From NCBI GenBank assembly GCA_041665285.1, contig JBAYJC010000001.1, positions 1 through 64,000 on the forward strand: DNA of 64,000 bases, read 5' to 3'. The notes beneath the pieces are model-generated. The model saw only the letters and a program-made list of their open reading frames with translations. It was not told the DNA's origin and did no database searches. This DNA comes from JBAYJC01 sp041665285. Its GTDB lineage: Bacteria > Patescibacteriota > Patescibacteriia > 2-12-FULL-60-25. Position numbers and translations under genes: made by a program. This document shows, in pieces, positions 51,506 to 58,532 of this stretch (position 1 is the stretch's first letter; the number at the start of each line of letters is the position of its first letter).

Positions 51506-52006
51506 ATGTTCTATCAACTTCTCGTAGAGACAGATCCTCTGCCCGCGCTCACGCCGGCCAATAGTTTGGGCTGGTCTGTGAGTATGGCCGTGGGTATTGT
51601 ACTCATCGCCATTGTGCTTTGCGGCATACTCATGATCGTCCTGCGCCGTGCCTTTCAGTTCCTCCGTCGCCCGGACGTGCATGGGCTGGATCCTGATCGG
51701 GTGAAGGAGACCTGGCACCAGATCGAACAGACGTCTCAACAAGGAGTCATGGGAGCGAAGATGGCGATCATCGAGGCGGACAAGCTTCTAGATGGAGTGT
51801 TGAAAGCCATGTTTATCCCTGGAGAAACATTGGGGGAGCGCCTCAAGGTCGCGTGTTACAAGTATAAGAATCTGCAAAAGGTGTGGGGAGCGCATAAGCT
51901 ACGCAATCAGTTAGTGCATGACACCTCTTTTGAGATTTCTATGCCGCAAGCCAGAGCCGCGTTGAATGATTTTCGTTCTGCGTTGCGTTTGTTGGGCATG
52001 TTATGA
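51506..52006 (+). CDS. Membrane-anchored HEPN-like protein
   Basis: The 166-residue protein has an N-terminal transmembrane helix (about 25-47) and a helical cytoplasmic domain. The domain contains HKLRNQLVHD, an exact R-N-x-x-x-H signature like the HEPN/DUF4145 RNase motif. The rest (IIEADKLLDGVLKAM, AALNDFRSALRLL) fits a four-helix bundle. I infer a HEPN fold; activity is not proven, because non-catalytic HEPN relatives exist. It ends four bases inside lgt (ATGA), so it is coupled to lipoprotein modification. Confidence 0.8.
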   Translation: MFYQLLVETDPLPALTPANSLGWSVSMAVGIVLIAIVLCGILMIVLRRAFQFLRRPDVHGLDPDRVKETWHQIEQTSQQGVMGAKMAIIEADKLLDGVLKAMFIPGETLGERLKVACYKYKNLQKVWGAHKLRNQLVHDTSFEISMPQARAALNDFRSALRLLGML

Positions 52007-52755
52007 TTCCTTGGATACGGTCTGAGACGTTCGTGCTTGCTGGCATTACGTTTCGTACATGGGGTACGTTTGTTGCGCTTGGTTTTACGTGCGCGGCTTG
52101 GCTGGCCTATCGTCGGGCTAAGCGTGCAGGACTTGCGGCAGAGCGCGTGTGGGATTTGGCATTCTGGGTGCTCTTATGCGCGATCATTGGCGCACGGCTT
52201 TTTCACGTGGCGTTTTATGACCTTGCGCATTATCTCGCGCACCCGTTGGACATCGTGAATCCACTTTTGCCTGGCTATGCGATGTTCGGTGGATGGCTTG
52301 GAGGCGCGCTTGCCTTTTTTGCGTATGTCCGCAAACAGAGATTGGCTTTCCTTCCTTTTGCCGATGCATTCGCATTTGCCATTCCCTTGGGCATTGGCAT
52401 TGGGCGTCTTGGTTGCTTTTTGATCCACGACCATCCTGGTTTGCCCACAACGTTCCTTTTGGGTATGCAGTATCCAGACGGTATTGTACGCCATGATTTA
52501 GGGCTGTATCTATCGTTGATCGGTTTTGCGACGGTCCTGGGTTTTGTGTGGTTGTCACGCAAGGGGTCGCAAGAACGAGCGCCTGGTTTTTGGTTAGCAT
52601 GTTTGATGCTCGTTGAGGCAGTCACGCGATTCTTTTTAGACTTTCTCCGTATCGCAGACGCGCGTTGGCTGATGTTGACGCCAACCCAATGGCTGTCTGT
52701 GCCCCTCTTTTTCGGTGGTCTGTGGCTCATCCTCCGTCGTGTTCGCGTGGCATAG
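52003..52755 (+). CDS. lgt: Prolipoprotein diacylglyceryl transferase (Lgt)
   Basis: The 250-residue polytopic protein has about seven hydrophobic helices and the Lgt core GIGRLGCFLIHDHPG with the essential Arg. The early FRTWGTFVALGF and later ARWLMLTPTQW are also typical. The usual GRxGNF reads GRLGCF here. It attaches diacylglycerol to the Cys of lipobox proteins such as the one at 15705. ATG overlaps the stop of the HEPN-like gene. Confidence 0.9.
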   Translation: MIPWIRSETFVLAGITFRTWGTFVALGFTCAAWLAYRRAKRAGLAAERVWDLAFWVLLCAIIGARLFHVAFYDLAHYLAHPLDIVNPLLPGYAMFGGWLGGALAFFAYVRKQRLAFLPFADAFAFAIPLGIGIGRLGCFLIHDHPGLPTTFLLGMQYPDGIVRHDLGLYLSLIGFATVLGFVWLSRKGSQERAPGFWLACLMLVEAVTRFFLDFLRIADARWLMLTPTQWLSVPLFFGGLWLILRRVRVA

Positions 52756-52792
52756 TGTGGCGTGGTAGAATGTCCGTACATTGTTTTATTTT

Positions 52793-53704
52793 ATGTATGA
52801 TGTCGCCTTGATCGGTGGAGGCCCTGCGGCTATGGCCGCGGCAGTCTATTTTGCGCGTCAGAAGATTCGTTTTGTCTTGATCGCGCAAGAGATAGGCGGG
52901 CAGGTGCGTTGGTCTTCGGATGTGGAGAATTATTTAGGGTTCCATCTGCTTCCTGGCGCACAGCTTGTCGAGCAATTCCAAAAGCACCTTGCAGACTACG
53001 AAGAGGCGTTTGATCGCGTGGAGGTCAACGCGGAGCGCGTGGATGCCATTGAGGGTGGCTTTCGCATCCAGACGGTCAATCGGGTGATAGAGGCGCGTTT
53101 CCTTTTGATCGCAACAGGAACAAAACATCGCGCGCTTCATGTCCCCGGTGAAAAGGAATATTACGGGAAAGGGGTAACCTATTGCGCCACGTGTGATGCG
53201 CCGCTCTTTCGCGGTAAGACGATCTTTGTAATCGGAGGAGGTAACTCAGCCATGGATGCGGCGCTTTTTGTGGAAAAGTATGCAAAACACGTGACGATCG
53301 TGTCCGTGAATGCGGAATTAGGAGGGGACGCTGGTCTCAAAACAAAGGTACAAGCAAGTCCCAAGATTACGGTGTTACCGCTCACGAAAACAACGAAGAT
53401 CTTGGGTGATGAGTTTGTTTCGGGTATTGCCCTTCAGGGCCCAGATGGGGAAGACCGTATCGAAAAAACAGAGGGTGTCTTTATTGAGGTGGGTCTTGAA
53501 CCGTCTGCGCAGTTTATCGACATGGTTGCCAAGGATAAATACGGGCAAATTATCGTGGATAAGTTCAACGCGACCAGCGTTCCAGGCATTTGGGCGGCTG
53601 GCGATGTCACGGATGTCACAGAAAAGCAGATTGCCGTGGCTGTAGGCGAGGGGAGTAAGGCCGCATTGGCGATGATCCGTGCACTTCAGCGTCAGAGCTC
53701 TTGA
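52793..53704 (+). CDS. trxB: Thioredoxin reductase
   Basis: The 303-residue flavoprotein has an N-terminal FAD motif GGGPAAMAA, the redox-active CATCDAP, the second Rossmann motif GGGNSAMDAAL and the C-terminal GIWAAGDVTDV. In this family NADPH reduces thioredoxin or glutaredoxin-like partners; the glutaredoxin at 13659 and the peroxiredoxins could be fed by it. The start MYDVALIGGGP at 52793 was chosen for the family-like N-terminus. Confidence 0.93.
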   Translation: MYDVALIGGGPAAMAAAVYFARQKIRFVLIAQEIGGQVRWSSDVENYLGFHLLPGAQLVEQFQKHLADYEEAFDRVEVNAERVDAIEGGFRIQTVNRVIEARFLLIATGTKHRALHVPGEKEYYGKGVTYCATCDAPLFRGKTIFVIGGGNSAMDAALFVEKYAKHVTIVSVNAELGGDAGLKTKVQASPKITVLPLTKTTKILGDEFVSGIALQGPDGEDRIEKTEGVFIEVGLEPSAQFIDMVAKDKYGQIIVDKFNATSVPGIWAAGDVTDVTEKQIAVAVGEGSKAALAMIRALQRQSS

Positions 53705-53774
53705 CGGTGCGTTGTGCTTCTGTGTGTCAGCTCGTATTATGTATGGGCTTGAATCTTTATCGTTTCATTTTTGT

Positions 53775-54578
53775 ATGTCTGATATGTCTTCGTCGTCTCA
53801 TGAGACGAACACGCCACACATGGTGCCAGGATTTTGGGATGCAAATCCCAAAGCCATGTTCTTTTCTGGATTATTTTTAGGCGTTGCTGTTGCATCTTCG
53901 TTGGGTTTTGGTGTTATTCTTGGATCCTTATGGACCGGGAAGCCAGTAGGTGGACAGGTTGCTGTTGCCGCAGGCACAGGTGAAGTGCCGACGAATCCAG
54001 GTGCTGTTGAGGAGCAACAACCAGCCCCTCCAGCAAATCCGGTCCAACCATTTGATGAGAAAAATGATCATCTGTTGGGCAACAAGAATGCAAAAGTGAC
54101 GTTGATTTCCTATTCAGATTTTCAGTGCCCCTACTGCCGCCGCTTTATTCCAACGATCCAGGAGACTCTGAAGAAATATCCAAAGGATGTCCGTGTGGTC
54201 TTCCGTCATTTCCCGCTCAGCTCTATCCATCCCTTTGCGCAAAAGGCCGCAGAAGCATCCGAATGCGTGACCAAACTTGGAGGAAACGATGCGTTCTGGA
54301 AAATGCACGACAAGCTCTTCGCCGCCTCAGAAAAGGGAGATTTGACGAATGATGTGCTGTTGACGCTTGCCAAGGAGGTGGGTGTGGATCAGAACAAGGT
54401 GAAAGAGTGTTTGGACAAAGACGAGATGAAAGCTCGCGTAGAAGCGTTCTTTGCCTCTGGCAATGATTCTGGTGTGGAAGGCACGCCAGCTACGTTCGTG
54501 AATGGCAAGCTCGTGAGCGGCGCCCTTCCTTTCAGCATGTTTGAAGCAGAGTTGAAGGCCGCAGGAGCCAAAGAGTAA
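53775..54578 (+). CDS. DsbA-like membrane-anchored thiol oxidoreductase
   Basis: The 267-residue protein has one transmembrane helix (about 30-52) and a linker, and then a DsbA-type thioredoxin domain (about 95-265). The domain has SYSDFQCPYCRRF holding CxxC and the cis-Pro loop GVEGTPATFVNGK. It should catalyse disulfide exchange outside the membrane. The start at 53775 avoids overlap with trxB. A strong terminator follows. Confidence 0.9.
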   Translation: MSDMSSSSHETNTPHMVPGFWDANPKAMFFSGLFLGVAVASSLGFGVILGSLWTGKPVGGQVAVAAGTGEVPTNPGAVEEQQPAPPANPVQPFDEKNDHLLGNKNAKVTLISYSDFQCPYCRRFIPTIQETLKKYPKDVRVVFRHFPLSSIHPFAQKAAEASECVTKLGGNDAFWKMHDKLFAASEKGDLTNDVLLTLAKEVGVDQNKVKECLDKDEMKARVEAFFASGNDSGVEGTPATFVNGKLVSGALPFSMFEAELKAAGAKE

Positions 54579-54583
54579 TCGCA

Positions 54584-54625
54584 TAAAAAAAGAAGGGGCA
54601 TGCGTGATGCGTGCCCCTTCTTTTA
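54584..54625. terminator. Shared terminator between dsbA-like and CBS genes
   Basis: AAAAGAAGGGGCA and TGCCCCTTCTTTT form a long stem with A- and T-runs on both sides, between convergent genes. Confidence 0.88.
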
Positions 54626-54626
54626 T

Positions 54627-55091
54627 TTAGGATACCTCTTCCATGAGTGCAAAGTGCTGTTCCAATATTTTTCGATAAATGTCACTTCTGCTCACCATGC
54701 CGATCAGTCGCCCATTTTCGATCACGGGTAAGCGATTGACGCCGCGTGCGAGCATGATCGCCCCCGCGCGCATGACGGGTGCCTCTGGTTCAACGGTTGC
54801 CACGTCGCGCGACATAAAGACTTCGACGGGATGCATACGGATTTCGCTGATTTTGCACTCGCGTCCCTCCATGTCTGCGTAGCTCTCAGGTGAGGCGTAG
54901 TAGCTCTTGTAAAAAGGGTATAGGATGCGAAAGAGGTCTTTTTCTGAAACTGTGCCAATGAGATTACCGTCTGTGTCTACAACAGGCGCGCCGCTTTTTC
55001 CGCATCGGTAGAGGATGCGCGCGACTTCTTCGTACGGAGATCCGGCAGGAACCGTGATCACGTCGATTTGCATGACGTCGCGGACTTTCAT
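54627..55091 (-). CDS. Tandem CBS-domain protein
   Basis: The 154-residue protein consists of two CBS domains (about 3-65 and 88-148). Each has the typical start (MQIDVITVPAGSPYEEV, MSRDVATVEPEAPV) and the end GxVSEKDLF / GMVSRSDIYRKI. CBS pairs bind adenine nucleotides and report energy state, mostly acting on an attached or separate partner. No partner domain is fused here. The start at 55091 begins at the first CBS strand. Confidence 0.9.
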   Translation of the reverse strand: MKVRDVMQIDVITVPAGSPYEEVARILYRCGKSGAPVVDTDGNLIGTVSEKDLFRILYPFYKSYYASPESYADMEGRECKISEIRMHPVEVFMSRDVATVEPEAPVMRAGAIMLARGVNRLPVIENGRLIGMVSRSDIYRKILEQHFALMEEVS

Positions 55092-55171
55092 AGGAGTATA
55101 TGGAAAATGGATGAGTGTTTTTAGCATACGCGAGAGGGACGTGCGTACGCAATACTCCTGTCAAGACAACC

Positions 55172-55200
55172 TCGACAAGAGCCGTGATTTTCCGTATCAT
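55172..55200 (+). promoter_or_regulatory. Promoter of the 55213 gene
   Basis: TCGACA, a 17-base spacer and TATCAT. The ATG is 12 bases after the -10 box, so the leader is at most about 5 bases. Confidence 0.5.
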
Positions 55201-55212
55201 GGACGCGTTCCT

Positions 55213-55680
55213 ATGTTTCTCACGACGCACGCGGCCATTGGTGTTCTGCTCGCCGAGGCATTTCCATCGCATCCGCTTCTCGCGTTTTTCTTGGGATTTG
55301 GGGTCCATTTTTTGACGGATATCATCCCGCATGGAGATTCGCTCATCTACAAAGGCTATGTCACCGGCACAAAAATGAAACGAGCTGTTGCCTTTGTCAC
55401 GATCGATGGGGTGATCTGCCTCTGCTTCACGCTTCTTGTGGTCAACACCGGCATGTACGAAAACCTCAGAACCACGTCTTGGGCTATCTTTGGAAGTGTC
55501 CTTCCCGACCTTCTTATCGCGGTTCACGAAGTGACACGAAATAAGGTCTTGAAGCGTTTTCATCGTGTGCACTTCTTTTTTCACAACCTCGTCACCTCGA
55601 AAAGGGGAGACATCCAATACGCCTCAGGATTTGCCATGCAGATGGTTTTCATGGCCGCGGTCTTATCTAGGCTAGGCTAG
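55213..55680 (+). CDS. Polytopic membrane protein with a His/Asp motif
   Basis: The 155-residue membrane protein has about four hydrophobic helices. It holds conserved-looking polar residues in HFLTDIIPHGD (about 36-46) and in the loop HRVHFFFHN. The beginning MFLTTHAAIGVLLAE recalls YdjM-type membrane-bound metal-dependent hydrolases. Family assignment is tentative. It is divergent from the CBS gene. Confidence 0.72.
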   Translation: MFLTTHAAIGVLLAEAFPSHPLLAFFLGFGVHFLTDIIPHGDSLIYKGYVTGTKMKRAVAFVTIDGVICLCFTLLVVNTGMYENLRTTSWAIFGSVLPDLLIAVHEVTRNKVLKRFHRVHFFFHNLVTSKRGDIQYASGFAMQMVFMAAVLSRLG

Positions 55681-55727
55681 GGGAGGCTCTGCCACGTGAC
55701 CCGTAAAGGCGCTGCGCTTCTACGGGT

Positions 55728-55945
55728 CGTGAACGACAGCGGCGATACGAGGGAAAGCCCCGTAAAGCTCTGCATGGCCGCCTTTCACGCCACGGGGCAC
55801 GTAAAAACGACAGGGTAAGCTTTTATTATTCCCTTCCGTATGGCTGTGCCACGTGAACGACAGCGGCGATACGAGGGAAAGCCCCGTAAAGCTCAGCATG
55901 GCCGCCGCTCACGCCACGGGGCACGTAAAAACGACAGGGTGAGCT
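55728..55945. repeat. Two 94-bp direct repeats, period 124
   Basis: Copies at 55728-55821 and 55852-55945 differ at only a few bases and are separated by 30 unlike bases. Each starts CGTGAACGACAGCGGC, contains a GCCCCGT/ACGGGGC inverted pair and ends CGTAAAAACGACAGGGT. The second copy runs into a hairpin (55922-55959) that serves as terminator for tRNA-Leu on the minus strand. The unit is noncoding as far as I can see. Confidence 0.9.
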
Positions 55946-55959
55946 GTCGTTTTTACGTG
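55922..55959 (-). terminator. Terminator after tRNA-Leu
   Basis: CACGTAAAAACGACA and TGTCGTTTTTACGTG form a 15-bp stem directly behind the tRNA 3' end. It shares its left arm with the direct repeat. Confidence 0.7.
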
Positions 55960-56044
55960 GTGGGCAAGGAGGGAATCGAACCCTCATGACCTTGCGATCG
56001 CAGGATTTTGAGTCCTGTGCGTCTACCAATTCCGCCACTCGCCC
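55958..56044 (-). tRNA. tRNA-Leu (anticodon CAA)
   Basis: On the minus strand the acceptor GGGCGAG pairs with CTTGCCC (one G-T). The anticodon stem CAGGA/TCCTG encloses CTCAAAA (anticodon CAA, Leu). A long variable arm follows, as expected for Leu, and the T-arm is GAGGG-TTCGATT-CCCTC. A plus CCA is encoded. Confidence 0.92.
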
Positions 56045-56103
56045 CCATGCCTATGGAAAGGTGTTATCCACTTGCGGCATAAGGATAATGAATCGCACGC
56101 TAT

Positions 56104-56132
56104 TTGACAAGTGCAGTCAGCGCGTCTATGAT
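56104..56132 (+). promoter_or_regulatory. Promoter of tRNA-Met
   Basis: TTGACA (56104-56109), a 17-base spacer and TATGAT (56127-56132), 17 bases before the tRNA. This is the closest match to the sigma-70 consensus in the window. Confidence 0.8.
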
Positions 56133-56149
56133 CCTGACACAGCATTTAT

Positions 56150-56224
56150 AGCGGGGTAGAGCAGCGGCAGCTCGCCAGGCCCATAACCTGGAGGTCGCCG
56201 GTTCAAATCCGGCCCCCGCAACCA
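56150..56224 (+). tRNA. tRNA-Met (anticodon CAT), probably initiator
   Basis: The acceptor AGCGGGG faces CCCCGCA, leaving an A-A mismatch at positions 1-72; a 1-72 mismatch is the hallmark of initiator tRNA. The anticodon stem CCAGG/CCTGG encloses CCCATAA (CAT), and the T-arm is GCCGG-TTCAAAT-CCGGC. A plus CCA is encoded. The usual three G-C pairs beside the anticodon loop are only partly present (AGG/CCT), so the initiator role is likely but not certain. Confidence 0.88.
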
Positions 56225-56226
56225 CG

Positions 56227-56257
56227 AAAACACCACCTATCAACGGGTGGTGTTTTG
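56227..56257 (+). terminator. Terminator after tRNA-Met
   Basis: AAAACACCACC and GGTGGTGTTTT form a stem-loop with a T-run. Confidence 0.8.
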
Positions 56258-56289
56258 TCTTGTCGTTTGTTTCTTGCTTTAATAGAAAC

Positions 56290-57258
56290 ATGACCAAGAG
56301 AGAAAACAACGGAAACGCTGTCATCTACCAGGCAAAATCTGGTGCCATCGAGTTGCGGGGAGATGTCACCCATGAAACGATATGGGCCACACAGGCACAA
56401 ATCGTTTCCATATTTGGCGTGGATCAATCTGTGATTTCGCGTCATATTAGCAACCTCTTTAAAGATGGCGAAATTGACAGAAAAAGCAATATGCAAAAAA
56501 TGCATAATGCAAATTCCGACAAACCGGTGGCTGTATATTCATTAGACGTCATCCTGGGTGTTGGCTATAGGACAAATTCAAAGGTAGCGATTCAATTTCG
56601 CCAATGGGCAACAAAGACTCTGCGTAATTATATCGTGGATGGTTTTGCGATCAATAAACAGCGTATCGTAAAAAACTTTGGCCACTTTCAAAACGTTATC
56701 CAAGAGATAAAAGCATTATTGCCTGCTGATTCTGCCATGGATGTGCGCGATGCGGTAGAGCTTATCACGCTATTTGCTGATACATGGCTTTCACTCGAAG
56801 CCTATGATAAAGACGCTCTTCCGCAAGGAAAATTGACGAAAAAGAAGGTCGCGCTCACGACCGAGAAAATCACGGACAGCCTTACGAAATTTAAGGCGGA
56901 GCTCTATCAAAAAGCAGAGGCGACAGAAATTTTTGGTGTAGAGAGAACAAAAGGTTCTGTGTCGGGCATTGTCGGCAATGTGATGCAAACGTTCGGCGGA
57001 AAAGAACTCTATCCGAGCGCAGAGGAAAAAGCGGCGCATCTTTTATATTTCATGGTGAAAGATCATCCGTTCGTTGATGGAAATAAACGAAGTGGTGCGT
57101 ATGCATTTGTTTGGTTTTTACAGCAGGCGCATATTTTAGATATTTCTCGTTTTTCCCCAGCGGCCTTGACAGCAATTACGATCCTCGTTGCAGAAAGCGA
57201 ACCAAATCATAAAGAGAAGGTCATCAAACTCATCCTTGGGCTCATTTCAAGGAAATAA
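56290..57258 (+). CDS. RhuM-like protein with Fic/Doc domain
   Basis: The 322-residue protein has an N-terminal DNA-binding-type RhuM domain (about 10-130, with TIWATQAQIVSIFGVDQSVISRHI and VYSLDVILGVGYR) and a C-terminal Fic/Doc domain. The active-site motif is HPFVDGNKRSGA (about 268-279). Fic enzymes transfer AMP or other phosphates to target proteins; Doc uses this NKR form as a kinase. No antitoxin gene is seen next to it. It is the first gene of the island behind tRNA-Met and lies 4 bases from the hydrolase gene. Confidence 0.9.
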   Translation: MTKRENNGNAVIYQAKSGAIELRGDVTHETIWATQAQIVSIFGVDQSVISRHISNLFKDGEIDRKSNMQKMHNANSDKPVAVYSLDVILGVGYRTNSKVAIQFRQWATKTLRNYIVDGFAINKQRIVKNFGHFQNVIQEIKALLPADSAMDVRDAVELITLFADTWLSLEAYDKDALPQGKLTKKKVALTTEKITDSLTKFKAELYQKAEATEIFGVERTKGSVSGIVGNVMQTFGGKELYPSAEEKAAHLLYFMVKDHPFVDGNKRSGAYAFVWFLQQAHILDISRFSPAALTAITILVAESEPNHKEKVIKLILGLISRK

Positions 57259-57262
57259 CTTT

Positions 57263-57838
57263 ATGACTCACATCTTTATCGTCCATGGTTGGGGCGGATA
57301 TCCAGAAGAGGCATGGTTTCCGTGGTTGAAGATTAAGCTAGAAAAACTTGGCCACGCGGTAGAGATTCTCCCCATGCCAAATCCAGACGCTCCAGTCATC
57401 GATGGATGGGTTTCTTTCCTTTCCCAAAAAATTGGGACGCCTGATCGGGATACATATCTCGTGGGCCACAGTATTGGGGTGCAGACCATTCTGCGCTATT
57501 TGGAGACCCTCGATACCCCCATCGGGGGCGTCGTCACTGTTGGCGGATGGCTGTCTCTCAAGCCCACCGCTCTTGATAACGAGGAAGATATTCAGACTGC
57601 ACAGCCATGGCTCACGACACCCATCGTTTTTGATAAGGTTCGAACGAGCGCTAGTCAGATCGCGGCCATCTTTTCGGATGATGATAAATACGTGCCGATC
57701 GAGAACGCCGACATCTTTCGTGATCGACTAGGGGCTCGAATTATCATGTTGAGCGGCAAGGGGCACATGGGAGGCGAGGATGGAATTATGGAGCTGCCGG
57801 AGACTTTGGAAGAAATAAAGAAAATGATAGGGAAATAA
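57263..57838 (+). CDS. Alpha/beta hydrolase, RBBP9/YdeN family
   Basis: The 191-residue protein begins HIFIVHGWGGYPEEAWFPW (the oxyanion-side HGWGG), has the nucleophile elbow GHSIG (about residue 71), the Asp in FSDDDKYVP and the final His in GKGHMGG. This is the full serine hydrolase triad of the RBBP9/YdeN group. The substrate is unknown. It follows the RhuM-Fic gene by four bases and is likely in one transcript with it. Confidence 0.88.
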   Translation: MTHIFIVHGWGGYPEEAWFPWLKIKLEKLGHAVEILPMPNPDAPVIDGWVSFLSQKIGTPDRDTYLVGHSIGVQTILRYLETLDTPIGGVVTVGGWLSLKPTALDNEEDIQTAQPWLTTPIVFDKVRTSASQIAAIFSDDDKYVPIENADIFRDRLGARIIMLSGKGHMGGEDGIMELPETLEEIKKMIGK

Positions 57839-57904
57839 AGACCGCACCCCGAGGAGACGCTCTGCCGAGCTAGGCTCGGCGTGGGTCTTTGTTTGGGATG
57901 CGGA
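57833..57904 (-). terminator. Terminator of the 57949 gene; second copy of a repeated element
   Basis: On the minus strand CCGCATCCC pairs with GGGGTGCGG around an inner GCCGAG/CTCGGC hairpin, then GTCTTTATTT. The sequence matches 46293-46358 over most of its length. Confidence 0.75.
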
Positions 57905-57948
57905 AGGAGGAAGGAAAGTGCTTTTTTCTTCTCGGGGCACCCACGCAA

Positions 57949-58428
57949 CTAGTCGTTATACCTATCTTCCATCTCGTAGATGATGTCAACAAGCGGCTCA
58001 ACGCCCGGAGACGCGATAACCGCCATGTGCATGTAGAGTTCCATATCGTAGATGCTGACGCAGCCCAGCATCAGCGCCTCATCCCAGAGCTCAGGGAGCC
58101 CCGAGAAAGAAAAGATCCAGCCGTCGATGGTGCGGATGGCTCCGCCCCATTGTCCCTGCTCGGGATTCCGGCTCTGCCAGCTCGTCCTGTGTTCCGGATG
58201 AGCACGGAGCCGCGTCGCCTTTTCCTTGGAGACCTGCTGGTACTTCTCGGGCTTCTCGGGACCGATTTCCCCGATCTGCTCGTGAACCACGATCTCGCCG
58301 CCTGGATCCATGATGCAGATCCAGCCGCCCTTCTTCCCTCGCCTTGACTCATCAAGATGGGGATTGACGATACGGACGAACCACGTAGCTCCGTCCACCG
58401 CCGCTTCCCTGGCCATTCGAAGATCCAT
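57949..58428 (-). CDS. Hypothetical protein, GC-rich, inside the tRNA-Met island
   Basis: The 159-residue soluble protein is rich in Trp, Gly and Glu (GGWICIMDPGGEIVVHEQ, TIDGWIFSFSGLPELWDEAL). The outline, with a glycine-rich strand repeat and an IFSFSG turn, loosely recalls GlcG/HbpS-type small domains, but I would not assign it. The start at 58428 follows GGGAG by seven bases; an ATG 11 codons earlier lacks a Shine-Dalgarno. It is on the opposite strand to the rest of the island and shares its terminator type with the 46370 gene. Confidence 0.68.
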   Translation of the reverse strand: MDLRMAREAAVDGATWFVRIVNPHLDESRRGKKGGWICIMDPGGEIVVHEQIGEIGPEKPEKYQQVSKEKATRLRAHPEHRTSWQSRNPEQGQWGGAIRTIDGWIFSFSGLPELWDEALMLGCVSIYDMELYMHMAVIASPGVEPLVDIIYEMEDRYND

Positions 58429-58515
58429 CGGATACTCCCTTGGTTCGTGAGCCGTGTGCATTTAAGCCCATTGTTTGATAAAAAGCAAAAATTTAGCTTT
58501 TCAATGGATCACGTC

Positions 58516-58524
58516 TGATATAAT
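58516..58524 (+). promoter_or_regulatory. Extended -10 promoter of the THEP1-SWIM gene, leaderless type
   Basis: TG-A-TATAAT (58516-58524), a perfect extended -10. The ATG follows after 8 bases. No clear -35 is needed for this class. Confidence 0.65.
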
Positions 58525-58532
58525 CTTGTGCC

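Noticed and set aside
55826..56038. Minus-strand frame over tRNA-Leu and the direct repeats
   Set aside because: It reads through the tRNA, and the repeated peptide it yields merely mirrors the DNA repeat.
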